Source of the DNA: Manduca sexta
Taxonomy: Eukaryota; Arthropoda; Insecta; Lepidoptera; Sphingidae
NCBI RefSeq assembly: GCF_014839805.1
Contig: NC_051117.1
Location: 3,596,001 to 3,660,000 of the forward strand
Direction: 5' to 3'
Length of the DNA: 64,000 nt
The notes under the pieces were generated by a model that was given only the letters and a program-made list of their open reading frames with translations, searched no databases and was not told the DNA's origin. Positions 1-13,150 of the stretch are shown piece after piece. The translations under genes were made by a program, and so were the position numbers. Each line of letters begins with the position of its first letter. Positions within the stretch are counted from its first letter, which is position 1.

Positions 1-3000
1 TTCTACTTATCCTTACAGAAATAACTGCGTGAATTCATGTGTATCATGTAATTAAAAAAACAATAGCTACGGAAATTAACGTTACTAAAATAAAACAAAC
101 TGATTCGCGGCAATTAAAATGGGTCTATATTCAATAATTAAGCAATTTCTGTCCAACCTCGGTAATAAAGCGCTCTATTCGAAATGACGTAAGCCTTTAA
201 TGGAATCTTTGATATCAGAAATAATGATGACGATAATCTTGAAGAAAAAATAACTTGATAAAAATTTGAACCAATTGTTAAAAACAGCTCGGATGTATTT
301 CCCACGATATTGATTTTGATATTGTGTTGCGGTTAATGGGCTAGAGGTGTCGGAATTCAAAGTTTAGGAAATGTGTTCTTTGATATTTTGGATTGACTTG
401 GTGTGTTGTTCTTTGTTTTTAATTTAGAAATGTTTGTCACGTTTAGGGAGGTTAAGTTGAGTATAGGGTATGGTGATCGTAAACTCTAAGCATTCTAGGT
501 TCGAATTCAGAAAAATAATTAAATTTAATTCTTGTTAGAAATGAAATAGAGTTAAGATTACCTTACCATAGTAGTCGTTAAGTATAGATTGATAAACTAT
601 CAGCTTATAGACATAATTGACATTTAAGACAAAATCTCAATAATGACGTAGAGACACGGGAACGCGAGTAATCCACTTGTGGCATTTCTTTGGATGGAAA
701 ATCTAAATGCCAACGCTTATCTCCAAACTAATACAAATTAAATGTCATTTAGATGAAATGATCTTGTCTGATTTGTGTTAAGTAATTAAATTTTAATGAT
801 TTTAATTCTAGAGCTATTTGTATAAGTGTTGAGTTCCGTAGATATATCGTACAAATGAAAAGCAAACATGCTTGATCGTAAGCATCATAATGGCTGAACT
901 AGGAAGAGTACGCAAAACTTTGAATTGCACTGCATTGCTGAAATTTTATATTTTTATTTTGTCAAAACAAAAAAAAAGAAGAAAACTTGCCGAGTCGGTC
1001 CATAAATATCAAAGAACACATTTCCTAAACTTTGGATGTAAAATCATACATCCAAGACCTAAGAGATGAGAGCCTATAACTTCTGTCTCAGAATATTCTA
1101 TGAACTAATCTATAACTGTTTGTTGATACTACTCATAAATACTTATATAAATAAGAATGGCACGAATGATTTGTAAAAGAATTCACTTTGTATGAAGCCA
1201 GCTTGGCTTAACGAGATTCAGAAAACAATTGTCGATTTAATATAGCTTTGAAATATTGTGAGAACGAGATGTATTGGCTTCATTTATTACTTTCCCTGGG
1301 TTATGGAAATGATATTTCCTTTCTATTAAATTCAATCATTGCAAATTATGCCTTATATCTCTCAAAAACTGTTCACGGTTTTTAGACTGGAAGTCTTAAT
1401 AAACTTCAATTTAAATAATTAAGTCAACGTAATAACAATTGCTTTGATTCAACTTCTGGAAACCTTGTGATTCATCGTATGAATTATAAGAAAAATTAAG
1501 GAAGTATCCAATCAGAAATCTAAACAATCGGAATTTCGAAGCGTGAACACGTTTTATTAAATTCTTTTCCCCTTCACTCAACAATCATATTCCAAACTCG
1601 TAAAAATGAAAATCCATCCATTAATATAGTCCATTGTCTCTCTCCAACGGATCGTCAACTCGGAGTTCAATAACTGCATCAATTCCCTACATCGGTGCCC
1701 GTCTTCCATCTAAATTGACGTTTACTCTACAAGTATGTCTAAAATGTAAATGTGGTTACTACACACACCAATTCATAACACAAACTTATCTTTACATCGG
1801 TCATCACAAAGGAAATTCAAATATGAACCTTAATTCATGCAAGGAAGATCGAAAGCAAATTTGATGACGGCAATGTTGAATTGTTCACAATCACCGTCCA
1901 ACGTAACCAGACACGCGATGCTGATTAAATTATTAATGTTTTTATTGAAACTGGAGATCAGATAGAAATGGATTGTGGAGTCAATGTGATAGTACATTTG
2001 AGTGAAGCTGTAGACGCATAGAGGAGGTAATAAGGCGGGGCGATGGGTGTATGAACGGACAAAGATCTCACCGATGGAATATACTTACGTATCTGGTTAG
2101 GATTCTTGTGATTAACAAGTTATGATGTCGACCCGTTTTGTGACATGTTAAAATATTGAAACGGGCAAAAAGTTAATAAGGAATGCGCAATTGAAAACAA
2201 GCACGTAATGATATTTGATGATACGTTGTGGCATTTCTGTTTTGTGGTTATGTTTGTTTTATTATATTGTAAAAACTATTCGAATGTCAATTGCTTTCTT
2301 TTGTAGTGCTTGGAAATGTATACAGTTCTGTAAACTTCTATTAAACAATTCGTAGAAATAAGTATTGACTTCTACTAAATTCTAAACCTATTCTTCCCGG
2401 TAATAGATAAAATCAAAATTTCCGATGATTCATTTAATTTCGAACGAAAATTCTCAAGAACCCACTTGAAAACGGGATCCAATCAAATATATAAATTTAG
2501 ATTAAAACAGCTGTTACAGATGCAAATTAAATTACTCATTCATTTATTAACAACAGGGCGACTAAATTCAATAGATGATTAAAAAAAACAGAAACACATT
2601 AAACATTACAAAGTACGCCTATTAACGTGCATTATTTGAAGAGTAAAAACCATACAAATCTAATCAGCCTATTTCATAATAGCAAGACGCCTTTCATACA
2701 TAATCATAACCATTACGCATATAATAATACAGAATTTCAAGGCTTGTATAAATAAGCGAGTTAAACTAAATCTTGCATAAAAACGTGTTATTGAATACAC
2801 GACGTATATGGACGTTCCTGTGTAACTAATTGAATAAAAATTTGAATCTCGCATCCCAATTTGTAACAGCGGATGATTCACATTGTGTATGTTGTAATGT
2901 CGAGCGTACTGAATACAACTTGGTTTCATTGTGTTATTTTAAGAAGTTTTTATTTGAGCATTGGGATTGGTTGAATTTGTAATCCTAGTTCAAATCGTCA

Positions 3001-5529
3001 GCAATAGTTTGTGTTATTGAGAAATATTTATTTGTATTATCAAAGGAATCTTTTTGTTAAGTTTTTCTCGGCAGATGTTGATTAATGCGATTTTCCTTTT
3101 GATTGTGATAAAGTCAAGTATTGCTTTAGAATCGATATTGTATAATAGAACTCAGTGGAATTCTCTTATTCTTTAAATAAGTAGAAAAGGAAGGCCTTCT
3201 CGTTCAAAGGAATAAATGAATAACTTATTTTTCCAATAAAGAATAGATACTAATAAATAGAAAGAATTAAAATTATGTTGCAATAAAAACGACAACCCCT
3301 ACAATAATGTGGATAACTAAAGATTTTCTGTCATCATTAATTATTCCATCTGACGTCTAAAAACAGATTAGGTTTTTTAGAGAAAGTCTTCTAGTCCACC
3401 AACTTCCAAAACATGAGGTTTAATTAAAGCCTCAGTATGTTAATGTACTTATTATATAAATCATATCACGAGTAAATTAGTTTAAAAAATGTTAAACGCA
3501 AAAACTGGGGTCACCGACGCAAGTTCGGTCCACTTTTTTCTTTTGCAATTCGTTATCTATTAATATTAATTTATTTGTCAGTTGTTAATATAATTTATAG
3601 CTTCGGTAACTGTGATGTGTAATACTTCGATCGTCATTACTGTCATAGGGATGATATTAAGAAATGCAGACTTGATATACCTCATAGAAGCTAAATCTAT
3701 GTATATAATATTATTAATCCCTATTTCTTTTAGTCACGCCATAGCTTGAGAGCGACTTAACCGCTTTCATATTTTTTTTAAGTTTTCTTATTCTTTCTAA
3801 GGCTGTTACGGAAAGAAAATTGTTTAGAATTTTGCAAATTCAGACTTCGAATATTTTAACTTCGTGCGTTTGATAGTTCGCCGCGTTTGATGAATGTGAA
3901 TTTTGTAATATCACTTTAGTTCCCAAAATGGTTTTGAGTACCAACTAAATGAAAAACAGTTAGTATTTAATATTCATAGGCAAATAAGACAATGTCTGTT
4001 TGGTTAATTAGTAGGTTATAGATTTACAAAGAACCTAACCTTACTTTTAAATTATCAGTTATATTTAACAACAAATGGCTGTTGACACTAAATATTTAAA
4101 TTTTTAATGGAATCTCAAATTCAAATTAAGAAAAGAAAAAACGGAAAGTTATTGTTCCAAAATTGAATTATATTAGTTTTAAATCCCTCTTATCTGGCTG
4201 CATAAGACTTCCTAATCCACAGGTTATAGTAAGGCAATAGCACACGCCGATAATGCCATGTTAATTGTCGACGAATAAGTATGTAATCCATTAATTGTGC
4301 TGAGTATGATTGGACGTTTACACGGGGCTCGCGGTCATAAACTTTCAGCGGCGGATGAAAGAGCGCAGATAATTATGGACGTACGCATGCGTAGATCAAA
4401 TCGGGATCCATCGATAAGCCATCTAGATGTGTTGCCGGCGATCGTTTGTTTATATTGCGCGTTGTGATGGGAATGGCGAATGCTTTCTTGTTACGGGGTT
4501 TGTGTGATTTATGTCATGTATGTATACTAATTAACATTGTGTGTCTCGTCTCGTTTATGTCCAATCCTTGCTTTATCTCGGAAAATAGTACTTAAAAGTA
4601 ATGTATTTAGTATCATGGATGTTTACTTTCTCTAACCTTGCACACGTATTTACTCTAACAACGTTTTTAAAAGTACTCCTATAAACTGTAATTCATTTAG
4701 TATCTTAATTACAATGCTCCAAAAGGCCATCAATGTCTAAATCGTTAGCCGATCAGTCGCCATCATCAATCGCCATCACGACACGTAATGTCGCATCCGT
4801 TCTGCTTTGTTCGTCTTCTCTCCCTTCAGTGATTGCAGTAAATGATTCCGCATGATCTTGTTTACTTTTTGCTCTGTTTACTCTGTCGTTTGATGGTGGG
4901 CCCTTTTTATTTTGCTGGTAGTCAATTAGCGCGAAGATATGCTGTTAACGACGTGGATAATGGTTGTTTAGGATTATTTGGGTTTGGATTGTTAGGCAGT
5001 TTGGATAAGGTATTTTCGAATCAGTTCCAGAAAAGGATGTTATTGTATCTATTCTACAGGTTTGTAGTGTGGAATATGTTTACTATGAAGAATTTGATGA
5101 TACGAAACGGTCGAATAATGAATATTTGTGAATTGTAATAATATTTAGCTCGATAATTAAACACACTGACATTGTTTCGTTGCATGACAAGGTTGAGGAG
5201 GTATTTTCCTTAATTTTTATAGTAAAACCATTTCTAACTTTAAGTTAACTTACTGTTATATTAACACTAGTATTCTAAATACCGATATATAGTTTCATAT
5301 ACAAAGCTATTGAATCAAGTACATTACAAATATTTTTTGCCCACTCAAGGAGCCCTAAATGAACGCAATAGACCTTAGAAGGTCACATGCTTTGCGGAAA
5401 TAACGCGTCTTCGTACGTGTTTCAATTATGGCGTACTAAATTTTTTTCAGCTTTAAATTTGGCGGTTTGACTTAAATTATTTGTGTTTTAGTTTATTGAT
5501 TTACCTACTAATAACAAGTTTTTTTAAGT
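1..5529. other. No gene seen; presumed castor downstream intron
   Basis: AT-rich sequence without recognisable coding exons or named repeats. A more complex stretch at 4320-4500 (several CG words, GGCGGATGAAAGAGCGCAG) could be regulatory, but nothing in it is diagnostic. The longest ORF (4842-5138, 98 residues) shows no known domain. Confidence 0.5.
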
Positions 5530-5645
5530 GATTCCACTGCACCTGATAGTGAGTGGGTCCTATAAAGTGTCGATGAGAGATGATCACCCCTCGGCAGTCG
5601 ACACAATTATGCCGGCCTGTTGGATTATTATTAAATTTAGGTTAT
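5530..5645 (+). repeat. Dispersed repeat family D
   Basis: It contains GATAGTGAGTGGGTCCTATA, ACCCCTCGGCAGTCGACACA and ATTATGCCGGCCTGTTGGAT. Relatives are at 21540, 40843 (reverse) and 43165. A CAGTCGAC/GTCGACTG inverted pair is part of the consensus. Confidence 0.55.
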
Positions 5646-6101
5646 ACGACCGACCAGATATCAACAAACAGAAAGAAGAGGTGAGGGAAATGTATTTTAG
5701 TCTGTAAGGGAATAAAAACTGTATTCGTTAGACGCTTTGGCATGTTTTGCATTGTCCCAATTTTCTTTATTAGTAATCAACATAATCTATTAGTTTCAAA
5801 AATGTAATTAAAATCAAGTCCAGTTTGGGCGTGCCTTCATTAGACAATCGTTTAATTCGCGGATGTCATTCAAACAGATTTATGGTCCAGACTAAGGATG
5901 CTGCGCGGCATTTTTATTATTCTAATTCAATTTCTAAGTGCGGAAATTGATGTTCCGGCGTGTTTGTAAATAACTGTGATACTTTTTTTTAGTTTTGATG
6001 TAAATATGTCGTTCCGGTTTGAGGTGATTTAGGTTGGATTGGGTAATGTTAGTTGAAGGCGCTTGCCGATAGATGGCGTTATGATGCGCGTCACTTCTTT
6101 C

Positions 6102-6250
6102 TATACAGACTTCATTGAGATATTTTATTAGTAGAAATGCAGTGGACAAAGACAAGATAAGATTAATTTACTAATTTTTATACAGACTTCATTGAGCATT
6201 TTTATTAGTAAAATGTAGGAGTTATAAAGAAGATAAAACTGATTTTAATG
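6102..6250. repeat. Tandem duplication, about 77-bp unit
   Basis: TATACAGACTTCATTGAG followed by TTTTATTAGTA occurs at 6102 and 6179. The remainder of each unit aligns loosely (AGATAAGATT versus AGATAAAACT). Confidence 0.85.
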
Positions 6251-6369
6251 AATACAGTAATTAAGTTCATACTTAGTTCTAATATAAAATGCAATATCAT
6301 GTTAACTTTAGCGTACTTTCAGTTCCAAAATACACATTTCCAAAAGTATCATTACACTTCCAAAAGTTT

Positions 6370-6435
6370 CTTATTTCAGGAGTCGAACACGCGACTTCTG
6401 GCTACATAGCAACTACGCCACGAAGCATATCGCAG
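6370..6435 (-). mobile_element. tRNA-like head fragment of a SINE
   Basis: CAGGAGTCGAACACGCGACT, TCTGGCTACATAGCAACTAC and GCCACGAAGC resemble the reverse complement of a tRNA 5' half plus a B box, as at SINE heads. No body sequence follows. Confidence 0.35.
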
Positions 6436-6959
6436 CTAGAGATATTATAGAAGTCATATGAAATAGCAGTCTCCGTCTCTGTACATTAAATATTTTGTAA
6501 AAAAAAGTAACTGGTCACGAGAAATATAAATAGTAAAACAATTTTACTTTGTACATATCTTTCTGTCAATATTAAGCGTTCATTAGCCATCAAAAACGTA
6601 TTCTAAGAACCTCTCATTAAAACTAGAAACTAAAAACTCCAACATGATGGATGGACGTGCGCTTATCGACATCGCGAATCGATATCGATTGAAGTATCGA
6701 TAATCGATGCTTTATTTTCATCGATTCCACGGGCAGCTGTACACGAGCCGATTATTTTAAATGAATTTTATTGATCCGATTATTGAAGTGTCTCGATTTA
6801 ATGTATGTTGGCGATTTTTTAATGTCTTCATGTTGAGAAATGCGTAAATTAAATCATTATCAATTAATGTACAGCCTTGCTTTTCAAGATTTAAATTGTG
6901 TACATTAATATAAAATATTATTGTATTTATGAAACGGAATTGAACTTGAAATTTGTACA

Positions 6960-7157
6960 TATTATAAAAAAGTCGCCTTTTCTGTCTGTCTGTATGTTAT
7001 CGATTTTCTCAAAATCTAAAGATCGGATTTTTTATGAAATTTGGAGATAGTTTAAGACTCTGGGAGGGTTATAAATTTTCTATCCCGGGAAAATATATAG
7101 CGGGACTTTTATCCCGGAAAACTCCTTCACGTTGGCGAAGTCGCGAGCAAAAGCTAG
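6960..7157 (+). mobile_element. Helitron-like non-autonomous element
   Basis: It contains TCTGTCTGTCTGTATGTTAT, GATTTTCTCAAAATCTA, TTTCTATCCCGGGAAAATA, TAGCGGGAC, TTATCCCGGAAAAC and GCGAAGTCGCGAGCAAAAGC, with CTAG/T at the 3' end. It is the best match to the copy at 16825-17029. Confidence 0.65.
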
Positions 7158-7235
7158 TATATGATTTGACGAAAAAATATTTTGAAAATATGATGATCCA
7201 GAAGATATAAATTCACTCGGTGTAGAAGAAAGGTA

Positions 7236-7460
7236 ACACACTTCACGCCTTCATCGCCGAAAGGGTAGGCAGAGGTGCAACCAGGACACCTATTTTATTC
7301 TGTCTATTCCGTCCCATGATGTGATAGGGAGCGCGATGATAGCCACATAAAACACAAATCCGGACTCCAAGCTGATACTGAGCAGAAAAACTATCACTTG
7401 CTCGACACGGGATTCGAACCCAGGAGCTGTCGTACCGCGCGCAAAACTACTACCAAGGTT
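7236..7460 (-). mobile_element. tRNA-headed SINE, family A
   Basis: The antisense copy includes GAAAGGGTAGGCAGAGGTGC, CATGATGTGATAGGGAGCG, CTCCAAGCTGATACTGAGCA and GGGATTCGAACCC. The last is the reverse of a pol III B box (GGTTCGAATCC). It ends at the tRNA-like head TACCGCGCGC. This is one of the better preserved copies. Confidence 0.75.
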
Positions 7461-10400
7461 TAAAGAAAGGTCGAAGCAAATATTCCGTTATTCAAAGACA
7501 ATATTGACGGAAACTTCGCACACTAGGAATAATAATGCAGTAATAGAAGCCATGACACGTAAAATGCGATAGAAATAAATGTGTGAGTACTTTCATAGTA
7601 TGATCCTATTGTGTCGGGCATTTGAATTGTGAACACCATATCAATGATATTTGCAATATAAGGAAAAACATCGCAATTTTTTTATTATCTATTGTTGGTG
7701 TTTTCCCTAATGATTCTGAGTATTTTGTTAACGTACAGCTTTGTTCAAATATTCTACATTGTATGAATCAACAATTCTCAAAAAATAAATTTGAAATTAC
7801 CTTATTTAAAATCTTCTACAAAGGAATTATAGAAACTAATTTTGAATCAATAGTAATTCTACCAAAAATATATAACTCGTTCTTTTTTCTGGTAACATTG
7901 TGCCAAAAGTCATGAATAACAAATTCCTATTACTGACAAATATTACGATTTTAGTTTTATGATAATTTGTAAGTGAATTTTTGACTGAAAGTATGATGTT
8001 GCCGTTCCGACAAGTTCCCTTTGTAAGCTAATAAGGCACGTAAAATTAAAAAACTTTTTATAAATATTTATATTGTTCTAATATTATTTATATTATAACT
8101 TATGTTAAAGTGTTTGCTAGAAACCAAGAAAAGAATCTCATCCCAAACCACCCCGCATACATTACTAGCGTTACCATTCGCGAACAATCCGTCTGCCACC
8201 CATCAGTGGATATACCAAACACGGCGCAGGAAGCGCACAATAGAAATTCATAAAATAGTGTCAACGCACCTATGTAGGTACCTTTTACCATTTATATCTT
8301 AAAAACGAATACCGAGGTCACATAATGCATTATAATTTTATACAATGATACAAACTGCAAGGGCCAAATGAATATGCAAAGGACGCGCGTGTAGTACGAT
8401 TGAGTTATTGTGCTGTTGCGTGTGTGAGGGTGGTGCGATGTGTGCGTGCGCGCCGATGAACGCACGCATCCAAAGAAATGCATATTTTATGACGTCTGTT
8501 CACATTCTGCCGCGGTGCCACAAAGAAATTATACGCGCATTAAATCCGTGGAGGTGTGATCGTCTTTTTTCTTTGCATGAGTTTAAATACATTTTTGAAC
8601 GCGTATGGCAGGCAAAATTATGTTGAATGTTGAAAATTAAGAATTGTTGACTCATGTGAGATATAAAAATGGATGTGTTTTGTACGTTTTATATACGTTT
8701 AATTTTATTTAACCAAGTCTCAGTATCTTTACTGAGAATTGAATCTTGCTTCAGTTATAATACGTCACATTATTAATGATTGAATATTCGCGATCATCTC
8801 CAACGTTTCCTCTATCCAGTCTCAGGATGCAAAAGTCAGCGTTAAGTTAATTAACAAAAGGCTCGGCACAGACGCCATGTGTGTGGATATGAATGCCCGC
8901 TCTGTTCCGCGCCTTACTCGCTTCCCTTTGTGCCGGGTCGTTAGATGCGAATGAAATTGTCCTTTCATTCGAATTGTAAGAAATCTGAACGTCTTTTAAA
9001 TTACGATGGCTTGATTAGTCAATGCAAATGGCCTATTACGATGATTTAATAATTGCTAATATACCGTTTATATTAATTCTCAAAGCTGTAGACAAAAGTA
9101 AAAGTTCACAATTATATCTTCGAAAAGTTTCATAGATTTTTATAGTCCGAACCTAGGTCCTTATTGATATCAGTCCAAGCTAAACCGCTGAACCAAAGAC
9201 GATAAAATAAATTCTAAACATGCCTAATTTATGGCGCAAAAACTTAGACACAAAAGACGCCGTCCACATCAAAGATATTTCATATGTTAATAAACACAAT
9301 AATTGGTTACAAATAAAGCGATCATTCGAATAGAAATCTAATTAAAGAGCGAGTTAATCGCGTAATCATTCGATTACATCCTATACGAGGCAATCTCGTA
9401 CACTGAATTGGAACATGTGTTCTAATCATCGGATATTTTTATTAAAATTATGACTTCGGGGAGCTAAATATCTTGCGGTTCCGTAGATTTTATTTTTAAC
9501 GTGCATTCAACTTATAGTTTGTGGGCATCGCATGTATCTCTGCTCCGTTCTTTACAAAACAAAGGTTCCATGTCCGAAGTATTTGCATTTTTGTTTGAAC
9601 TATCTACAAAGTTGCTCGAGAATGGGTAGTAAGTAAGCTAATTTAACTCCTTTTCGAGCCGTTTCTAGAATAGAAATTAGCTTTACGCCAAGATAGAGTT
9701 TAGAAGTAAAATTAAAAACTCGCCTTTGATTTTTTGTTAGATATCGTTGTACTTCTATATAAGTTACATAAGATTGCATTAAAGGGAGAAGCACAACTAG
9801 AGGGTACTCAGTCTTAGTTCGAGATAAGTATGTCCAGTTTCTACAGTTGTTGTGGCCGAAATCGACTAGGAAGACATATTATACTTATTTTATCAAGTAA
9901 TTACTGTCTAAAATTACTAATGTTATAATTTAACTTGAAATATACGAAATGCAGTTATTAATAACGGTATTGCCAATTGCAAGTTATCGTTTTTGATCGA
10001 TACAAACGAGGAAAACCGCCTTTTTACTTTTTTACTCGCTTCAAGTTTGTTTTGGTTTTGTTTTATTTGTTGTATTTGTTTTACCGTTTATTGGTATTTG
10101 ATTTTTGGTTACCATGAGCGTGTGTAACATTTATGTATTGTTAATCAGTTTAAACTCTTTGGGTTTAAAGTGAATAATTTAATTACTTTTCTCTACAATT
10201 TATCAAGTTGGTTAGGTCCAAACTTTTTGCTAGTTAGAGATAATGTATGCTTTGACAGGGTAAGGAAATAGTAGCCTCACACAAATCTTTAATTCAATTT
10301 GGAATGACAATTAAGATTATTAATAAGTAGTTTGAGACAATTTAATGTTGCACGTATGTCTACCCACTTGCTTAATGTATGAAAAAGATAAAGATTCAGG

Positions 10401-11016
10401 TACTGGCTAGAAGATTGAAACATTTCTCAAAAGTAACCCAATGGACCCCCAAAACGAAACATAACTAATAAGTAAGTAATCCGTAGATATTGATAAATAT
10501 TAACAATCACATTATAAAGAATGGAAACGTCGAAACAAACCGACTAAATTACTGTAATTAAACTATTTTTTACTTTATAAATTATATATAGCCTCCGGTG
10601 ACCACGGTCTAATAAAATTATGTTAGAAAGAGATAGCGACAGTTCCGTATCGTCGAAGAAAGGGACGGAAGACGTAGAAAACATTTTAATCGATGATTTT
10701 TATCGAACAATCGGCGTGTGTCATTTTTCTTAATTTATATGCGTGTTGGTGTAAAAGCGGATATGTTTGAAATAAGTTACTGTTTCTTTTTAGTTGTTTG
10801 TTGATTGTCTTTTATGTTCACGGTAGCTGGTAACCGTTATTTTATAGTTTGTAACACTTACGTACTCTTCAGTTGTGTGTGCATTCGAAATGGTATATTC
10901 TAGACTGTCGTATGCAAGATCTAACAGTACAGCATTTTATTAAATGAAAACATTTAAAAGTATCAAAGCATCTTATTCAGAATATTAATCCGAGTAACAT
11001 CTAAGAATTAAATATA
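7461..11016. other. No gene seen; presumed castor intron
   Basis: AT-rich, with CpG-containing islands near 8385-8560 and 8870-8945. The ORFs of 60-97 residues have no recognisable features. A tRNA-like word cluster near 9145-9205 may be an old SINE head. Confidence 0.4.
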
Positions 11017-11290
11017 GGTAACACTCAAAAACTGTTTGAAATGGGAACTAAATATGAGTTACATTTAAAATGTATTTGAAATTGGAACAGAATTTGAGTA
11101 ACGTACAAAAATCGTTTGAAATTGGAATTAAATATGAGTAACATACAAAAATCGTTTGAAATTGGAATTAAATGTGAGTAACGTACAAAAGTCGTTTGAA
11201 ATCAGAACAAAATTTGAGTAACATACAAAAATCGTTTGACATTGGAATTAAACATGAGTAACGTACATAAACCGTTTGAATTTGTCATAA
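11017..11290. repeat. Minisatellite, 40-bp unit, about 7 copies
   Basis: Units restart with GAGTAACRTACAAAARTCG at 11096, 11136, 11176, 11216 and 11256, an exact 40-bp period. Older units before 11096 have drifted (starts near 11017 and 11055). Most units contain TTTGAAATTGGAA or a close variant, one mismatch from the dispersed motif found elsewhere in the window. Confidence 0.93.
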
Positions 11291-12689
11291 ATGCAAAACA
11301 GGCGAAAGGCGTAACATTTTACGAACAACCAAAATTCCGTAACACTGTCCTGTCAAAGTTCATTATACTAAAAACAAATATTTACCACCGAATAGTTAAT
11401 TAAGAACAGAAAGATCCGAAATAACCGATCATTGAATAAATTACTGACGTGTCACATTTCACAGACAGTTGTAAAGAATCCATCATTTTTGTGGCAGATA
11501 CAACTTTTCTTGGTTTAACGTTCCATGGAAATGATGTTTGGTTATAATTATTTATGCTTGGGGAAGAACTATGTATGTTTTAAATGGTAAACGAGCAATT
11601 CAGACACTATGGTAAATATGATCATGCGTAGTATAAGTAACTTGATGTAAAAATTGCAATTGGATAGGTAATTTTCGATTCGCGGTAATTAATGTTTTAT
11701 ATATAATGAATTGTATTATGGAGTTAATACTAGAAGCATATCAATCTACTTAAAATACCAAGATGAGTTAATAGACAAAAACGAAAAAAATATGTAAAAA
11801 TTTTCTCAAAACAACATCAAATATCAAAAACTGCGATCAAACACTGCTTTTAGGTAACAATCAGTGCCACATCCTGATCGTCCCCCACCAGTAATTGTAG
11901 AAGCCTCGGCTCTAATCTGCTCCAATAGAGGCGAATTCAGTCAATTGTCGTCGGACCCTGGGAGCGGTGTATAGCGTTTATTGCTTGCTTGTATGTACTT
12001 AGCGTCAGTACCTATGTGTTCTTTTTTTAGTAACAATTTATGCAGGTGGGGGAACTTTAGATGTGAATTTAGACTTAGAAAGAGGGTACCCTGTGCAATT
12101 TAAACTAGAACATTGGAATGGATTTATGTAAGACAGGTTTTAGGATTTTTTAAGAGGTTTTAGGGTTGAAAATTGCTTGCAATTACTGATAAATTATAAA
12201 CTCCTTTGTATGATGTTTCAATTACACTACCGCGTAAACTTCGGACGTTATAATATTAAAAAGATTTTAGAAAAATCATTTAATATTTTCAAAAGGCGAC
12301 ACCAAATTAGAAATAAAAATTAAAGAACTAAGACCCAGTACATCCAAGCCATTAGACCTCACTAGTTTAACCCAGTTCCCAAAACAAATCATCCTATACT
12401 CGCCAACCGAGGAATCATTGAGATATATCGTCGCACGGGAGGGGCCTATCAAATAGGCAAATGGCGTTTCCCATTTACTGTGTAATGGAGTAGCTCTGGC
12501 GTCCGGAGAACGACGATTTGCGTTTTATTGTCGTGCGACTGTGATTGCTAGTCGTGCCGTTTTGGTGTTTATTAACCTGTTTAGCACTGTGATTGTTTGA
12601 TTGTCTGCACTTTGGACCTATGCGGGAGTAGGATAATTTTGTTTTTTTGATTTATGAACAAATAACTGGTACACTTGTGTGACTGCGAA
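11291..12689. other. No gene seen; presumed castor intron
   Basis: AT-rich except for 12415-12560, which is more complex (CGTCGCACGGGAGGGG, GTCGTGCGACTGTG) and could be a conserved regulatory element. That can only be judged by comparison with other species. Confidence 0.35.
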
Positions 12690-12816
12690 CAATTGGTAGG
12701 TCGAGAATATGAGAGTCCCGAGTAGGCCTAATCGCTCTCAGTAGGAGAGGAGGCCCGTGCTCAGCAGTGGGCAAGTATATAATACAGGGCTGATATTATT
12801 ATTATTATTATTATTG
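12690..12816 (+). mobile_element. SINE family B, 3' fragment with (ATT)n tail
   Basis: TAGGCCTAATCGCTCTCAGT, GAGGCCCGTGCTCAGCAGTG and ATAATACAGGGCTGATATTA are followed by a pure ATT run. The same end occurs in the fuller copy at 38849. The tRNA-like head is absent. Confidence 0.7.
12791..12815. repeat. (ATT)n microsatellite
   Basis: A pure ATT run forms the tail of the family B SINE fragment just upstream. Confidence 0.95.
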
Positions 12817-12967
12817 GAAAATTGTTATACAAAGATTTTGCGCTAATGCGATGGTTACTCAGTTTACTGTGAAATACTGGCAGGTCTCTCATATGAGAAT
12901 CCGCTTGGGTACCACCGCAGTGTTTATTTCTGCCGCCCGGTGTAGTCACTGTTGTGTTCCGGTTTGA

Positions 12968-13150
12968 AGGACATTATAGCCAGTGTAACTACTTGACAAG
13001 ACTTAACATCTCATGTCTTAGGATGGCGAGCGCAGTGGAATACCAATCAATACTTTGTGATTCAAGGTGTTAATGTTTCTACTGTTTATGGGCGGTCGTA
13101 TCGCTTACCAACAGGCGAAAGGCAAGCTCGTCTCGTCATTAAAATCAATA
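12968..13150 (+). mobile_element. LINE-like 3' end fragment, family C
   Basis: AGCCAGTGTAACTACTTGAC, TTAGGATGGCGAGCGCAGTG, CAATACTTTGTGATTCAAGG, GGGCGGTCGTATCGCTTACC and AAGCTCGTCTCGTCATTAAA match, in the other orientation, the copy at 49058. This phrase is common in Lepidopteran genomes, probably as a non-LTR retrotransposon 3' end. I could not assign the clade. Confidence 0.65.

Noticed and set aside
7390..7440. Possible tRNA gene around the reverse B box
   Set aside because: It has only pol III box-like words, no cloverleaf could be drawn, and the adjacent body repeats elsewhere. It is a SINE head.
11017..11290. CRISPR-like array
   Set aside because: The 40-bp units repeat as a whole with no unique spacers, and the genome is eukaryotic. 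It is a minisatellite.
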